The position numbers and the translations under genes were made by a program. DNA of 64,000 bases. Origin: Heterobilharzia americana (Eukaryota > Platyhelminthes > Trematoda > Strigeidida > Schistosomatidae). Each line of letters opens with the position of its first letter. Position 1 is the first letter of the stretch. The stretch lies in the NCBI GenBank assembly GCA_944470555.2, contig OX104132.1, positions 18,485,755 through 18,549,754 on the forward strand, in the 5' to 3' direction. The notes beneath the pieces are model-generated. The model saw nothing but the letters and a program-made list of their open reading frames with translations, did no database searches and was not told where the DNA came from. This document shows positions 36,175-49,079 of the stretch, piece by piece.

Positions 36175-36262
36175 GGATTAGGTAGAAAATCCTGAGCCTT
36201 GGCTTTATCATTGCCGGCACTCGTCAGCAAGACGAGACGGCAACCTCAACCGACAGAACTCT
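36175..36262. repeat. Partial copy of the body of the 51.5 kb SINE
   Basis: GGCACTCGTCAGCAAG and surrounding bases match the body of the tRNA-derived SINE at 51520-51710 (CTTGTTGGCACTCGTCAGCA), in the same plus orientation of this block. No tRNA-like head is present here. Confidence 0.45.
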
Positions 36263-37249
36263 GTAAGAACGGGCTGCTCTTCAGCGGCCGATTGTTAGAT
36301 CACTACAGTCAACATAACTCAAAGCCAGCCTCCAGCAATATCAAAACAGTGAAGACAAAACAGCTGGCCAACCGGACGTGAAAATTGCCATCCCCACAAC
36401 GCAGTTATCACCACAAGTTGGCAACACCCTCCATCAATGCTTTATAGCCGTCCGAACTGCCCAAATGCCACAGTCTTTGGTCCTCATTGGAGATCACTGT
36501 GCAAGAAACATCTTTGTTTGTTTATACGCGTCACCAAGAACTCTCAGTTAAAGTTGTTGAGCAAGTGAAGAAGACCCAGTGACGCGTATCTGGCGGTAAG
36601 CTATATCTTGTGCCTCTTCATTTCGTTTTATATATAATTTAGGCATCTTGCAAAACATAATCGTTCGGGAGATCAAGCCAAAAGTGACCACATTCCTAAC
36701 GAGGTCGGCAGGCTGGCAGAAAATAGTCCATGAAGACGAGGTTAGTTCGGCGATAACCTGAGCCCTTAGGTACCCCAAGCTAATGTTTCGCCTGACACAA
36801 AAGTTGTCTGAATCTGTAAATTCATGTAGCCGGGGTGTTAATAATATGCCCCTAACCAACCCATCAGTAAAAGATGCGGAAGACATGGATGCCCACGAGC
36901 CATTTTACCAGTGCTCTCAAAGACTAATCGTAGCCCACCAAAAACAGTCTATGAAGTCGCGAACTAGGAACTAATTTTTGATGACTGTGATGTTCGTAAT
37001 GCAATACAAGAGGTTTCCGAGCGTAGCATTAGCTTAAAATGGATGCACTATGATTGTGATAGGGGCTTAGTACGACGGCTCCGCGACTACACGATAGAGC
37101 GCACAAGTGAGCGGGTGTGGTACATGTGTCCATAATATGGGAAGACACCTGCTATAACCGCCACAAAACTAAGAAGCTTGGTACAACGTAAGACATCACA
37201 AGATGAGGGTTCTAAGGGTCGACCCACAAGGACAGGTCAAGCCCCTTGG

Positions 37250-40200
37250 ATACCCAGATAAAATTTTGGAAAAATTTCACCTCTTGGAGTGGAAGATGAC
37301 CGGTTTCTACGGTATATGAAGCGCTTACAAGGTCTTCATCCGGTGAGTTTTATCAACTCACATGAACCGAAGAAATGCAGCGACCCGAAGAACTAGTCAG
37401 TGTCGAGGACAAGCTGATGCAAGTGGGTAGTAGGAGCGGTAGACCAATTATATTGACTCCCAAACTCAATACCTTGCACTCACGGGATGAGAGAACAGAC
37501 GTCATCATCCCGTTCGACGTTCACACACAGAAAGACTCACCCTTGGAAAAAAGTAACCCGATGAAGAAAAATGGTACCACCACTGCCAAAAGTTAGGAGT
37601 AAAACCCATTTTCGTAAGCTTGTGCCAGTTCTGTTGAGGACACCTTGAGAGAGGCCGCCATCCCTCAAAGCGTTCTCGATGACAAGGAAGTAGTCGCGTG
37701 GCATGATAGTCCTGCCTCACCGACCAGATATAGCGGGCTGTGCGGGCATGCACCTTAAACCTAAAATGGTGATTGACGACGCGCTCACCCAACCGTCAGA
37801 CTCCTTGATTGGCATTTTGCCCCGAACCATGCAGCGTATATCCTAGAAGTGGCATGCAGGTCCTCATAGCCCGCAACAGAGCATTAGGTACACGTGCTCA
37901 CCACAATTTCGACGTCCACCTCTTTAGTCCATGACCAGATGGACCTCGCTGAACACTTCAGCACGTTGTCACTCAACCCGGGATTGGGAGGAAGTTTTAG
38001 ATGCAAGCCTTTCGAATGCAGACTTCAAGACGCCTTTATGGCTAGCAGGGAGGGTTGTGAAGAACATACAACTGGGACAGGATGGGTGGAATTATGAATT
38101 GATTGCAAAACAGCAGATGACGATTTTGGTGGATGACATCAGCGTCCACCCCTCCTCAAGCAAAAGCGATCACGCGACCGGGACTACCCAGACGGAAACA
38201 GCATCATCCAACCCACGCAACAACTCTCCAGGGCCAGACGGTTACATATGGAAAATGTACTGACCACTTTGGGTGACTTGACCAAAGGACGGAACAAAAA
38301 ATTAGTTCACGTTATCTTTCTAGACAGGGTCAAAACTTTCGAAAGCGTACCACATCACCCCATGGTTGCTAAACTCGCAAAAATTGGGCGTCAATGAAAC
38401 ACCCATAACATGACTTATCGGGGAAAACAGAGTCCTGTTCGTGGGCAAATGAAACTCAGTCAGGCTGTAAGTGCACAGGAGTCAGGGTTTCTCAAGGAGC
38501 GACCATTGGGTCACTCCCATTTTGGCTATTGGTATGTGCCCGCCCCGATGAAATCCCTCATCTACCGTCCTGTTTGTCGATGATACCGGAACACAGAGGG
38601 CAGAAGGCAGGAGAGGGGATCCAAGGATACTCCGGGACGATCTGACATGGTTCGAGTCCCGTTCAGCCGCCAACGGGATGAGGTTCAGACTAATGTGGTT
38701 CGGTGACGTGTCTTCCCACACTAGAAGCGACGGAGACCATGGAGACCGTCGACATCAGGAGTATCCTAAGGAGCAATTCTAGGACTATTTCTATTCCTCC
38801 TGCTCGTCAATGATCCGCCAGACAAGATATCTTCATCCATCTCCCTCCTAGCTGACGACAATAAAATTTGGAGGGTGATAAACGGAGAAGCTGACTGTAC
38901 AGCACTACAAAAGCGCTTGCAGCAACCCAAGCTCTGGCGGTCGGAAAACGCCTGGAGCTTCAATCTGGAAAAGAGCAAAGTGGTGCACATCAGTAAATAT
39001 GAAGCAAGTACGACCGACTTCTAGTACATGTTGGGCAACCGTGCTGTCACCAGAGTGTCCACAAAGAAAGATTTGGGGCTCAACTTCTCTGACGCCTTGA
39101 ACGCCAGCTGCAACTAAAAAGATATGACAGCCAGAGAGAACGCTACCTTGCACTGCGTAGACAGCTTGGCGCCCTCATCCCAGAACTCTTGCTCACCAGT
39201 AAGTCACCAACCCCACCAGCACACCTTCACGTCCCTCCTACCTACCACTCACTATCTCACTCCCATACTACCTACTAATTCATTTCTAGGAAACAGACCT
39301 AAGCCATTCATTTTTACCTCTCAGGATAAATGGTTCAAATGGTTCAAATGGATGTTGACGGAATAGAAGAAGCCTTCGCTTAACTGACTTCCACGTCTAC
39401 AGTCCGTGGATCACTGCTTCTTTTGGTTGTTAACCTGTTGTACAAGTAAAGATAGGTGCAAAAGTGGCGATTAAAATGTGAAAATTCACTTAGTTCTGGG
39501 CAAATCCCAGGCACACATCAAGTGGGTATCCAGTCGGCGTTCCAAAGATTCAGACGAAGTAGCCTGGATCACATCTTCAGGAAGAGAGTTCCAGGGTTTA
39601 AAACTCTTAGGGAATAGAAGTCATGCCTGACATCCAGCCTGCTATGTTCCAGGCTTAGTTTCTGTGCATATCCTCTCAGGTTAGCGCTGCACCTAAGATT
39701 TAATAAGTGACGAAGTGGATGGCCACGCGCTCTCAGAATGCTGTAAGTCACTATCAAGTCACCTTTCAGCCTTCTGTATTCTAGAGATACAGATCCAGCG
39801 CAACCAGCCGTTCTTTGTATGTTTTAGACCAAAGTCCTTGAACAGATTTTGTCAAACTCCTCTGGATGCGTTCTAAGCTTAGTTTGTCCTTTTAGAGATA
39901 AGGGGGGAAGATGATGGTTCCGAACTCCTGGCAGAGCCGTATGAAGCTGTTGAAAACTTGATGGAAGCACCTACGTTTCAACTGCCCGAAAATTCGTCTA
40001 AGAGTTACTTACGCCAAGTTCCCATGAAGTGCATTTCTGTCACAGTTGGCATAGGATTTTGCGTCCTGGGGGACCAACATGCCTTAGTCATTTTCCGTCA
40101 GTGACGCTTCAAGTTCCATGCCGTTGAGGCTGTGTACACGAGATGCATCATGTTTTACGTGTATTACCTTGCATTTCTCAGAATTAAATGCGAGCCCGCT

Positions 40201-40810
40201 GTTGACTGCCCAAATGTGAAGTCGAGTCAAGTCTTCCTGCGGAGAAACACTGTCTTCTTCACTTTTCATTTTCCTCCAGAGTTTTACGTCAGGGGCAAAA
40301 AGAAGGATTTCGGAAGAGACCTGTTGAGGCAAGTCGTTTATGTATATAAGAAAAAGGAGATGCCCCAACACTGAACCTCGGGGAACACCACTACTTTTCC
40401 TACACACTTTTCTCCCTCCTTTACTTCCTTTCTTTACCCCCTCCTCTTTTCTTCTCCCTTTTCTCTTCTTTTATTTTCTTTTTCCGCCTTTGATTTATTC
40501 TCTTCATTCGTTACCACCACCTAACCAGTCTCTTTCAGGTACCTACACGGACAGTAGTCACAACAGTTCCCTAACCATCCTCGCAACCTGTAGCTCCCCA
40601 ATCATTCTACAAATCACAACTTACTAGCCCACGAAACATCCACCTCACCGAGGCTAAAAGCAAGAAAGCGGAGGGGGTTTCCACATCCACTTCAGGAGTG
40701 AACCGAACAACTCGAACCAAGCCCCAAGGACTGGACGCGAGAGATCAAAATCATCAGTTTTCTACACTCACACCACTAGTGTTGGGTATTGGATATTGGA
40801 AAGAGATAAC
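37250..40810 (+). mobile_element. CR1-like retroposon (copy 2), interrupted by another insertion
   Basis: Plus-strand RT remains: NNSPGPDGYIWKM (about 38220-38260), LDRVKTFESVPHHPMVAKL (about 38320-38370), SQGATIGSLPFWLLV (degenerate block B'), then GAILGLFLFLLLVNDPP (about 38772-38822), LADDNKIWRVINGE (the ADD survives but the first residue is changed) and KDLGLNFSDALNASC. An internal deletion joins the RT start directly to block 4, and two versions of block B' are present, so the copy is rearranged. The 3' untranslated part is split by the minus-strand element at 39330-40410 and resumes with a CT-rich tract (40411-40500). It ends in TTGGATA-type tandem units near 40790, as copy 1 does. The start is uncertain. 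Confidence 0.65.
39330..40410 (-). mobile_element. CR1-like retroposon (copy 3), nested, 5'-truncated
   Basis: Minus strand 40084-40407 reads SSGVPRGSVLGHLLFLIYIND then ILLFAPDVKLWRKM, with the catalytic FADD changed to FAPD, and NSGLAFNSEKCKVIHVKHD. Later segments include LNLRCSANLRGYAQKLSLEH and VRHDFYSLRVLNPGT (39569-39757), typical of the C-terminus of CR1/SR1-like RTs. The 3' end appears to be the 9-bp tandem CCATTTGAA (plus strand TTCAAATGG twice, 39333-39351). It lies inside the 3' region of copy 2, so it is the younger insertion. Confidence 0.75.
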
Positions 40811-41138
40811 CAAGCCACAATAAGTAGTAGCGAAGTTTCGAAGGTCATAAGTTTCCTCCACTCTTATTACGGATATTGGATATACTCGTACAAAAGAAAC
40901 TGGTTCCGAATTGCTTAACGCAGGAAACTAGAAAGTACTTAAATACCCACTGATGAAGGTAAATCAAGCGAAAATAACCCAGTCTAAGGCACAGACTTTA
41001 GAAATCAGAAGCTGTCGCTTTTTTATACTCTATTGAAGGGTACTGTACATTGCCTGTTGAACTTTTGGACTTTTAAAAATGTTCTACTTGAAACTGAATT
41101 GACCTTGGAACGGTCAGCATTTTGAAATCTGTCAACAA

Positions 41139-42105
41139 ATGTACAAGTTGCTGAGACAAGGATCCCAGGATGTGCCTACATTCGTCGGACCAAATGGGGA
41201 GATCACTCTGAATCTTGCGAGATCTGGCATTGAAAATATTGATATAGTTCCAGACGATGTCAATGTCCTCATCTTGGACCACAACTATATTCGACGTTTA
41301 GAAAATTTATCTAGTTTGTATGATTTACAACAAGTTTGTGAACTGAAAATTGTAATTTTCACAGCTTTCAGTGGCAAACAACAAGTTACTACAAATGCAT
41401 GGAGTATCTAGCCTCAAAAACCTGACGATCTTGAATTTACCTAACAATGGCATTGTTGCAATTGATGGTATTTTGATAACTGTAGTCAACAGTATACTCC
41501 GTACTTTTAGGTTTAAGCAAGTTAACCCACCTTAGGTGGCTTAATTTGTCGGGAAATAAACTGAAGGTAGATGTAAATACACTATAAACTGAGTTTTTAG
41601 GTTATCGAACAACTAGATGCCAATTCGAGTCTAAAACACTTAGATTTGTCGGACAACTATATTTCCGAGCTTAAAAATTTATCTTTCCTAACCAAACTGA
41701 AGGTATATGACGCATGTTGGTCTAACAATACCAGACACTTCTTCTGCACTGTAATCGCATTAGCACACTTCAAGGTTCATCCAATTATTTGCCTAAATCA
41801 CTTGAAATAATATCTCTGGCTAATAATATGGTTTCCGACATTTTGGAGGTAGGTTTGTAGGTCTAGTTTAACCTTTTAGGTCCGGGAACTATCTTGCATC
41901 CCAAAGCTTTTGCAATTTTCTTTGGGAAATAACCCGTGCGCCGAATCAACGTATCCTTTGTAGTATATTTATTGTGTGCTCTTCAGTTTTTCGCTAATTT
42001 TGCTTAACATAGTCTTCATAGTGCATATGACTACAAAATGTTCGTCTTAGGATGGCTGCCGAACTTACGTATCCTCGATGGTGCTCACATTACAGCGGAA
42101 GACTT
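41139..42105 (+). CDS. CEP97: CEP97-like centriolar LRR protein, N-terminal exons 1-7
   Basis: Seven exons with matching phases: 41139-41333, 41365-41467, 41511-41566, 41601-41702, 41735-41848, 41880-41950, 42022-42105. The joined peptide has about eight leucine-rich repeats of the SDS22 type: LILDHNYIRRLENL, LSVANNKLLQMHGV, LTILNLPNNGIVAIDG, LRWLNLSGNKLKVIEQL, LKHLDLSDNYISELKNL, LKTLLLHCNRISTLQG, LEIISLANNMVSDI and FSLGNNPC. A cap follows: YDYKMFVLGWLPNLRILDG. Spacing and wording follow vertebrate CEP97, which partners CP110 at the distal end of centrioles and restrains cilium assembly. The start ATG at 41139 leaves a short N-terminus. Introns are 31, 43, 34, 32, 31 and 71 nt. Exon 7 ends in phase 2, matching the exon at 50269. 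Other SDS22-like LRR proteins are the main alternative. Confidence 0.85.
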
Positions 42106-44740
42106 GTGAGTCAATTTTACTGTTTAATGCTATCTAGTTTCGGTTTTACACTTTAAGTCTCTCTTTTTATCCTCGTGTATACGTCCCTGGCTATTCGAAA
42201 GTGTTTCTCATGCAATTCTTTGTGCCGAAATAGACAAGAGTTTGGGGACAATAATGCCTTACAAGCCATTGCAAATTATTAATTTTACCACTGAAATAAT
42301 AGTGTGCTACTAACCAACCATACACATTTGTTTTCTAGGCAGTAATTCATGCTTCGTGCGGCCGTCTGGTTCAAACCTTAGTAGGTGGAATGGAGTTCGA
42401 AAATCGAGTACTCAACTTATTCCTCCAAAAAATTGCAAATTCATATGTAGCGAAGTGAAGATCGCAAATAGGCGAACTCTTACTAGTAACTACTTTTCTA
42501 ATGTTAACGGATTTAACTTTCTGTTGCGAAGAAGCAAGAAAGTCTTACCAATTTCCAACGAGGTGTTTTAATGCATAATGTTAGAAGTTTAACGTCAACA
42601 CTTTTATGTCTTCTCAACTTAAAAACATGACTTTCCGCAGTCTTCACAAAAGCAGCTGTTTTCCTAAACGTTGTACACTTAATAGGAAATCATTATGCCT
42701 GAAACTCATAATCTTCACCAATAAAGGAAATTTTCGCATAAATATCATCATTTTCAAGAATGTGTCATTGTATTTAGACCAACTAATGGCTGCTATAATC
42801 AATTTTCCGAAGGCATTCAGTCTCAAGTTTAGAGTCAACGATCCTTGGTGACATGGTTACTTATGACAAATGAATAATCAAACTATTTAGAAAACACAGT
42901 AGATTGAAAGTCAAAAGTCAGTTACAAAGTGGGTGGAAACATATTCCGACTTTGCAACATTTCACTAACAAGTAGCACCTCTCCCAATGTATGTGGAATT
43001 ACTTCCACTTCATATTGTCCATCACTGTGGTTGTTTCCTGCTATAGACTGTGGCTATTCAAGCGGATACGTGACATGTAGATGAATTAATGAGCCATATT
43101 TGTACGTCTGTTTCACCTCTGTTCTAATATGTGGGTCCATGATATTACTAAATGTATCATCCCCATCTTATTTTTTATTCTTGTACACTTTCATAGTAAG
43201 TTACTTTGTTTTCTTATAAATACGCATGTCCGTATGTTTATGGTTAAAAGATCTGAATTCGGTGTACTACATGGGTAGCTTGTCTGTACAAGTTTTTTAA
43301 TATCGTGGTAATACGGATATACAACTAGAGTTCATGTCCCTCATGTGAGGCGCTTACTTACTAGCCCTAGTTAGTACAAATTACAGGAGCAAGTTTTTAG
43401 TTTTATTTCGGACCAGTACATTTCGTTATTGAATATCTACATATTATTTAGGCTTGAAATATACATGACACTTCCACTGCTTTTTTAAGTGCATGATAAA
43501 TACTCATCGCAAAATTAGTCTGGATGTTACATTCCATTATTTTTCCGATAACAACCAATTTATCTATAATTATTTCTTCAGTGGTTCTGTAATTTATCTT
43601 TTCTGTTGATTTGTATCCTTGTTATAGGGATTACTTTGTACGATGAAAGTAACAGTCGAATGTATTAGATACTCGCATTTGAATGAGTCTATTATACCGA
43701 TGTAACGAACATGGATTCATCGCTTCTTCGAACTCGAAAAATGCCCATGCGTCGAAGTTTTAATGAAGTTGACTCTGTTACCTATGGATTAGGCATCCCA
43801 TTTAATAACATGCCAGTGATTTTATAAACCATCTATCTTGAGTTTGTATGCAATTTGTTAAGTTGAACCTGTAATCAGAAATAACTTTCGCACTTAATGA
43901 CTAATATACCACTGACTAGTAAGAATGATTGTTTGCTGTGAATCGATCGCCCCATGAGTTAATTCTTCATATGAGCCTAGTAGAGTTATATAACCTTAAA
44001 TATAAATGATAGGATCGTGATAGAATAAACGATACATAAGTCTGCGTATTGCTGGTTGACATTAACATTCATTGTCATGACAATTACTACGGTATTTATT
44101 ATACTTCATATCAAATGACGTGTAGTTAGCTGATCCTTCACGAAAACCTTCTTTGTTTCAAACATTTACGCTGCATGACAACCTAAAATCTATGACAATA
44201 CGGTGGAAAGAAGGAAAATGGCGCACAGTATACTGAAGTGCATAAGAACAAGACATATGTATTTAAACATGTCAAATATTAATCATCATCATTCATTTTC
44301 ATATCGTTTTTATTGCTCTTTATTATCACTGTAAAGTAACTTAACAGCTCAAAACTATTGCAGATTTTAGCGTATTTTAGTATGTTTAGATATTCGATAG
44401 TAATGATGGGTAGTGACTAACTGGAACATTTGCCTACTTAAATACACCTTGCAGTTGAAAACCTGATTTATTTACTCTGAAAAGCGTGATGATGTGTTCC
44501 CTCGAGCATTAAAGCCGCAGCTAGAGTACACGCCTAAACCCATATTAAAAACTGTCGTATTCTTGTGAAGTTTTCACAGGAAGAAAACGAATGGAACCAA
44601 ACTTTTTCGGATCAGCAAGCATGTCGCAACAGATTAAAATAGGAGTAAAAATGGCCAACAATTTCTTTCACAAACTAAATGAAATACAACAAATATTTCT
44701 GAAAGATACCAAAAAGACAACTAGCTATCTATCCCGTCCT
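42106..44740. other. Start of the long CEP97 intron, no feature seen
   Basis: AT-rich sequence after the donor GTGAGT at 42106. No further exon with CEP97-like content was found before 50269, and no repeat was recognised in this part. Confidence 0.45.
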
Positions 44741-44744
44741 TTTC

Positions 44745-47064
44745 TGCAATTGCGGAAGAGAATCGTTTAAGTGGTAGCTGGTAACTTGTTGGTTAAAGTG
44801 ACCCATGTAGGTGATCCTGATCACCAACCTGCACCAACTTTTCGTATTGTCGTTCAAGCCTAGGTTGCAACAGTCTTTATAGTAATTAGCCACCGTTTTT
44901 GAGAGTTCATATAAAACTGGTTGGTAAACCGTCTGGTCCTAGTTCTTTGTGTAGTTTCATATTAGCAAAACGCTTTTCCAAGGAGGATCGGGAAGCGGGC
45001 ATCTACGTTCTGTTCAGGTTCAGACTGGATTTTGAGCAACAGAAACGTAGCTGAGGCCCAGTTCTAATGTGCTCCAACGTTCTCGCTGCCTATCCTGGAC
45101 GGTTATCAGCGTTCCATCCTTCCTGGTGGTGCTTTCACTCATCATCGACTTCTTGGCAATATCCTTAATAAGCCTAAATAGTTGGCTAGTGTTACCTAAC
45201 GCTGATACCTTCTCCGTCTCTCTCGGCTTCGCTAACCATCACTCACGATCGACGTGAAGACTTAGTCAACCCACGTTTAAGTTGCTTTCGCTCTTCGTCG
45301 TGGTCAGAGACAGCTGGAATAAGTCTCCTTGCGCCAGTTGGTTCGGACGACGTTTTGGAGATCCAGTAACATTTACTGAAGTTCGTGGGTGGTGGGTAGG
45401 TTACCAGTCGTCTATACCGCCGACTTTACATCAGACCTAATATCACGCTAGGTTTCCTCAGGATGAGTATTGCTGCCACGTCCGGGTAAATGTTTAGCTA
45501 ACTCGTCTCTAAATACGTGCTTGGTGTCCTCATCTATGAATCGAGCACAGATCGGCCTCAATGCCTCCTTTTTCCTCAGGCTAGCAAGATGCAGAAGTAC
45601 ACGAGTCCATACTTTCGCGTGATCCAAGTCCAAACTGGTACTCCAGAAAGAGTGGTAATCCTCCACCGATCCTCTCCGATGGTGACTTGTAGCAATGTGA
45701 TCTATCTGTGTCCATCGTTGGTTTGAAGTCTGTGGACGCCATGTTGGACAGTGTCTCTTCTTATGTCTAAAGTTAATGCTGAGCAGAAACAATTGATTGT
45801 TGCTACAGAATTGCAGAAGAAGATCACCGTTGTCTGTCCGCTGGCATGAGATCCCGTAAATACGTTCAAGAATCCTTTCCGATTGGTTCAGCCTTCCTAC
45901 TTGAGCGTTGGAGTCGCCTGCTATTATGACTATATTTCACCTTTCCGCTTTCCGTAGCAGAATTGACAACTTCTCAAAGAGTTCATGCTTTGCATCGTTG
46001 AAAATGTAGTCAGTGGGTGCGTAGACGGAGACTTTGAATAGGCATGAGTTGATAAGCGCACTTTCTACTCTACAGGTCAGTGCTATGCCTACACAGGCGA
46101 ATTCATGAGAGCTAGTCACTGGGCATCTGCACACTGATAAGGTGAATTTTGTAGATTCATCGTGTTGGCCTGGTGAAGTAAATGTAATGACCACAATCGA
46201 ATCAGGTCTGGTATAAGTATCCCAGAGACGAAACACACATCCATGGCTAGAGATTCCAGAGTTTTTGGCGAGCGAAGCTTTCTGTCCTATTTTGCATAGA
46301 GTCCGGACGCTGAAATCTGTGGCAGGTTCTTAGGAGACTGGGAATGAGGTTTTGATGGCTTTGATCGTTGGCAGTTGTCGCATAATGAGAGTTTGGGGAA
46401 GGTGTAAGAGGTGTAATATTGGTATCGAGAGATGAAGGGGAAGGAGACAGAGTTGATGAGGATAGGTTACGTTTGATTGGATGTTGTGTACTACTGGGAG
46501 CAGCCAGGTGGTTGACACTTCCCGGCTTCCCACACTATTGAAGGCCATTTCTTCTTGAGATATGTGTACGAGAAAAAGATTTGTGTGACGGCATAGGCTA
46601 TGAGATGTCTGCTTGAGGCGTCAAACATGGCCTTTTGCTGGTTGTTGTTTTTAGGTTTGGTTGTTGTAACACCGGTTAGGGAAACCTATACAGCCTGGAC
46701 CGGATGACCGTGGGTTAGGGGGTAGTGTGTTGTTTTGTGGGCCGACCTTTTCTCACTACCCTTCCGCATTGGGAAGGCAACACCAGCATGGTGCTACTAC
46801 TGTTGTCACACCCCATGCAGCTAGCAACAGCACTATGTCGCCCTCAGGCCCCATCATAATATAGTAATGTACGTGGCAAAGGTAACTGTTTTTCGTCTTA
46901 CCACTATCTTCCTGGTATGGTGAGACCTTGATGAAACAAGCATTTCGGCCAGTGTAACTCATTGGGTAATTGTGATATTCAAGCCCAACCACCACGTCAC
47001 GGTAACGGCTATCGGCCGTTTCTGAAAATCTGACTATAAGTTTGGCAGATATCTCATCCATCAT
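44745..47064 (-). mobile_element. Perere-3/SR3-like retroposon, 5' half with endonuclease
   Basis: Minus strand from the 5' side: a leader with MMGPEGDIVLLLAAWGVTT (about 46760-46860) and a CCTAACCCACGGTCATCCGG block; endonuclease segments CVGIALTCRVESALI and KVSVYAPTDYIFNDAKHELF (45937-46236); then WTQIDHIATSHHRRGSVEDY and LDLDHAKVWTRVLL (45448-45792), the DHI and SDHA-equivalent catalytic blocks; finally an RT start ELGPDGLPTSFI (about 44940). The copy then stops, so most of the RT is missing. Breaks between segments show it is dead. The outermost 5' part (46870-47064) is assigned less certainly. It lies antisense in the CEP97 intron. Confidence 0.8.
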
Positions 47065-47800
47065 AACTGTTAGCTTGATTTTACGTACGCTGTGATAAAG
47101 ATACAGAAAACGAATTCTTAGTAATCAAACTAGCCTTATTTCAGGTCACTACTAGACTGACTATGCATTTATCCCTATTCGAAAACTACTATTTGTTGTG
47201 TTCATGATCTTCGGACTGCCCTTACATTTGTTGGTTGGGTGTTTCCCCAACTGCGATGAAAATCTGTTACCCAGACAAAGAATATTTTTGTCTGGAGCTT
47301 ATAGACTTCTTTCAAATTTCCATTGTCTAGTAAACAGTTATCAAAACCTGTTTATGTCTCGAAATAAAAAGCACTTATTCGCTGCTACTAAAAAATGATT
47401 AGCACTCAATACGCTGAATTTTCAAGAATTTCATAGCATTTATCGGGAAGCATTTTCATTCTCTTATTGCTAGTTTTGACTGATGCTCTTTAAGTTTGGG
47501 TAGGAAAAGAAACAAACGATGTTTTATTCACACGTTTAAAAGTGTACGGACAGTGTCACGATCTATAGCAGATGGTCAACTTTTTAAATAATTGAAGTCT
47601 GCCTATATTAGTGCCTATTGCCATGTACTTCAACCTTCTCGATTGTTTCGTTGTTTTGCTGAGAAAACAGTATTTTCAAATCAGGTAGATAAATAGTTAG
47701 TACCAACACGAATCTGGCGTTACTGCATAACTGTTCTAGTTATCTTTAAAGGTGTTGTGCTCCCCCGGCTGGATAATTTAATCGTGAAGCTTTCGTTGTC
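47065..47800. other. Intronic DNA, no feature seen
   Basis: Between the Perere-3-like and Penelope-like insertions. The 66-codon frame at 47198-47398 has no motif or splice support. Confidence 0.35.
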
Positions 47801-47803
47801 GTT

Positions 47804-49020
47804 CTAGGCAACATCACTGGCACAAACTTCAGAAAGAAGTAAACTGTGAGGTTTCCTCCATAAGTGCCTTAGTAGCTTGTTCTGATCACCTTGTGTGTGA
47901 TTGGTTGTTTTTACCAAAGTCTTGACACTGTCTCCATATTTATTTCGATCGGTTGCCCTGCTGACGTGAACTTTGACCTTCTTGATTTTTGTTATCGGTC
48001 GATAGATTGGGTCAATATCAACATGTTTGTCGATCACTGACTGATCTGAATGCCAAGCTTCTAAAAATTCCCCGGTATTCTTTGAATTTCCTCTATCCAA
48101 GATTTCCACATTTTCCCAGTCAAATTCATGTGCACAGTTGTCCTTGTGCATTGATATGAGCGAAGATATGTCATGATGCTTCACTACTAGTTGATGTTTA
48201 TGTAGAGGGATGTGAAGATGGCGACCACTCTGTTCGATATAGTGTTTTACGCAGTTTATTTCGTAGATAACGTTTGGTTTGTCTTCCATTGCTATTGCAT
48301 CTTTTGTCCTACGTATCAGAGAGCCAAGAGATTTAGTGGGTCTATGAGCTGAAACCATTCCAAAAGGCTTCAATACTTTGGTGTTGATCTCAGAGATGTT
48401 CATCATTTAAGGTGGGACAATCTGTTTGTTGGTTTCCGAGTATGACTTCTCGGTTGACGACTAATTATACAAACATCTTTTGATAAAATTGTGTGGATAG
48501 CCATTCTCCAAAACAGTCACTAAATAGTTTTCCTCTTTCATCCACAAGGTCGATATACTACAGTGTGTCTTCGCTCTTTTGAGAAATGTATTTATATAAC
48601 TGATCCTGTGTGTTGTTGGGTTGTTACTACCGTAGTTGTGAATTTCATCCATATGATTTGGTTTTCTGTATACTTCAGTTTTCGATTTTTCTGAATCCGT
48701 TTTAGTGATTACAACACTTAGAAATGCAAGTTTTTTTATTTGATTCCACTTTATTTAATTTGATCTCGTCGAAAATGTTGTTGATTGATTTTCAAGCGTT
48801 TTCTGATTCGTTTCTTTTAATGATGACAAGCGTGTCATCTACACACAAGATACAATGTTTTAGTTTCATCAGCGGCAATATCACAGTTTCCAACCTTTCT
48901 ACTACTGCTTCTACAATTAGTCCTGATATATGGGATCCCATTGGTGTTTTTTTGTCTGTTCGTAGAGTTTGCCATTGAATTTAAAATATGTTGTAAGGCA
49001 TAGGTCAATTAATTCCATCA
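47804..49020 (-). mobile_element. Penelope-like element (PLE-2): RT end and GIY-YIG endonuclease
   Basis: Minus strand: TPMGSHISGLIVEAVVERLE (about 48895-48950) and CILCVDDTLVII (about 48830-48860), the RT active site with its DD; then RISYINTFLKRAKTHCS and LENGYPHNFIKRCLYN (48461-48652), the segment after the RT palm; then a 200-codon frame (47804-48406) with GSLIRRTKDAI, NVIYEINCVKHYIEQSGRHL, a degenerate GIY-YIG core (IYEINC..YIEQSGR), and HEFDWENVEILDRGN ... EAWHSD, the helix with the conserved Glu. Stops occur between the RT and endonuclease parts. It differs clearly from PLE-1 and PLE-3, so two Penelope lineages are present. Confidence 0.8.
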
Positions 49021-49079
49021 GTACTTCATTAATTGTTGCCATATTTTACACTGGTCAACATTATTTTCTCTATTCTCAT

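Noticed and set aside
36548..36886. 112-codon minus-strand frame
   Set aside because: No motif, no splice context and composition like the neighbouring retroelement sequence; treated as chance.
42644..42851. Opposed open frames in the long CEP97 intron
   Set aside because: Overlapping on both strands, no splice sites and no similarity to CEP97 tail regions.
44580..44645. Possible small exon after a TTTTCACAG acceptor (EENEWNQTFSDQ)
   Set aside because: Ends in a stop after 21 codons with no donor, and its phase does not fit between exons 7 and 8.
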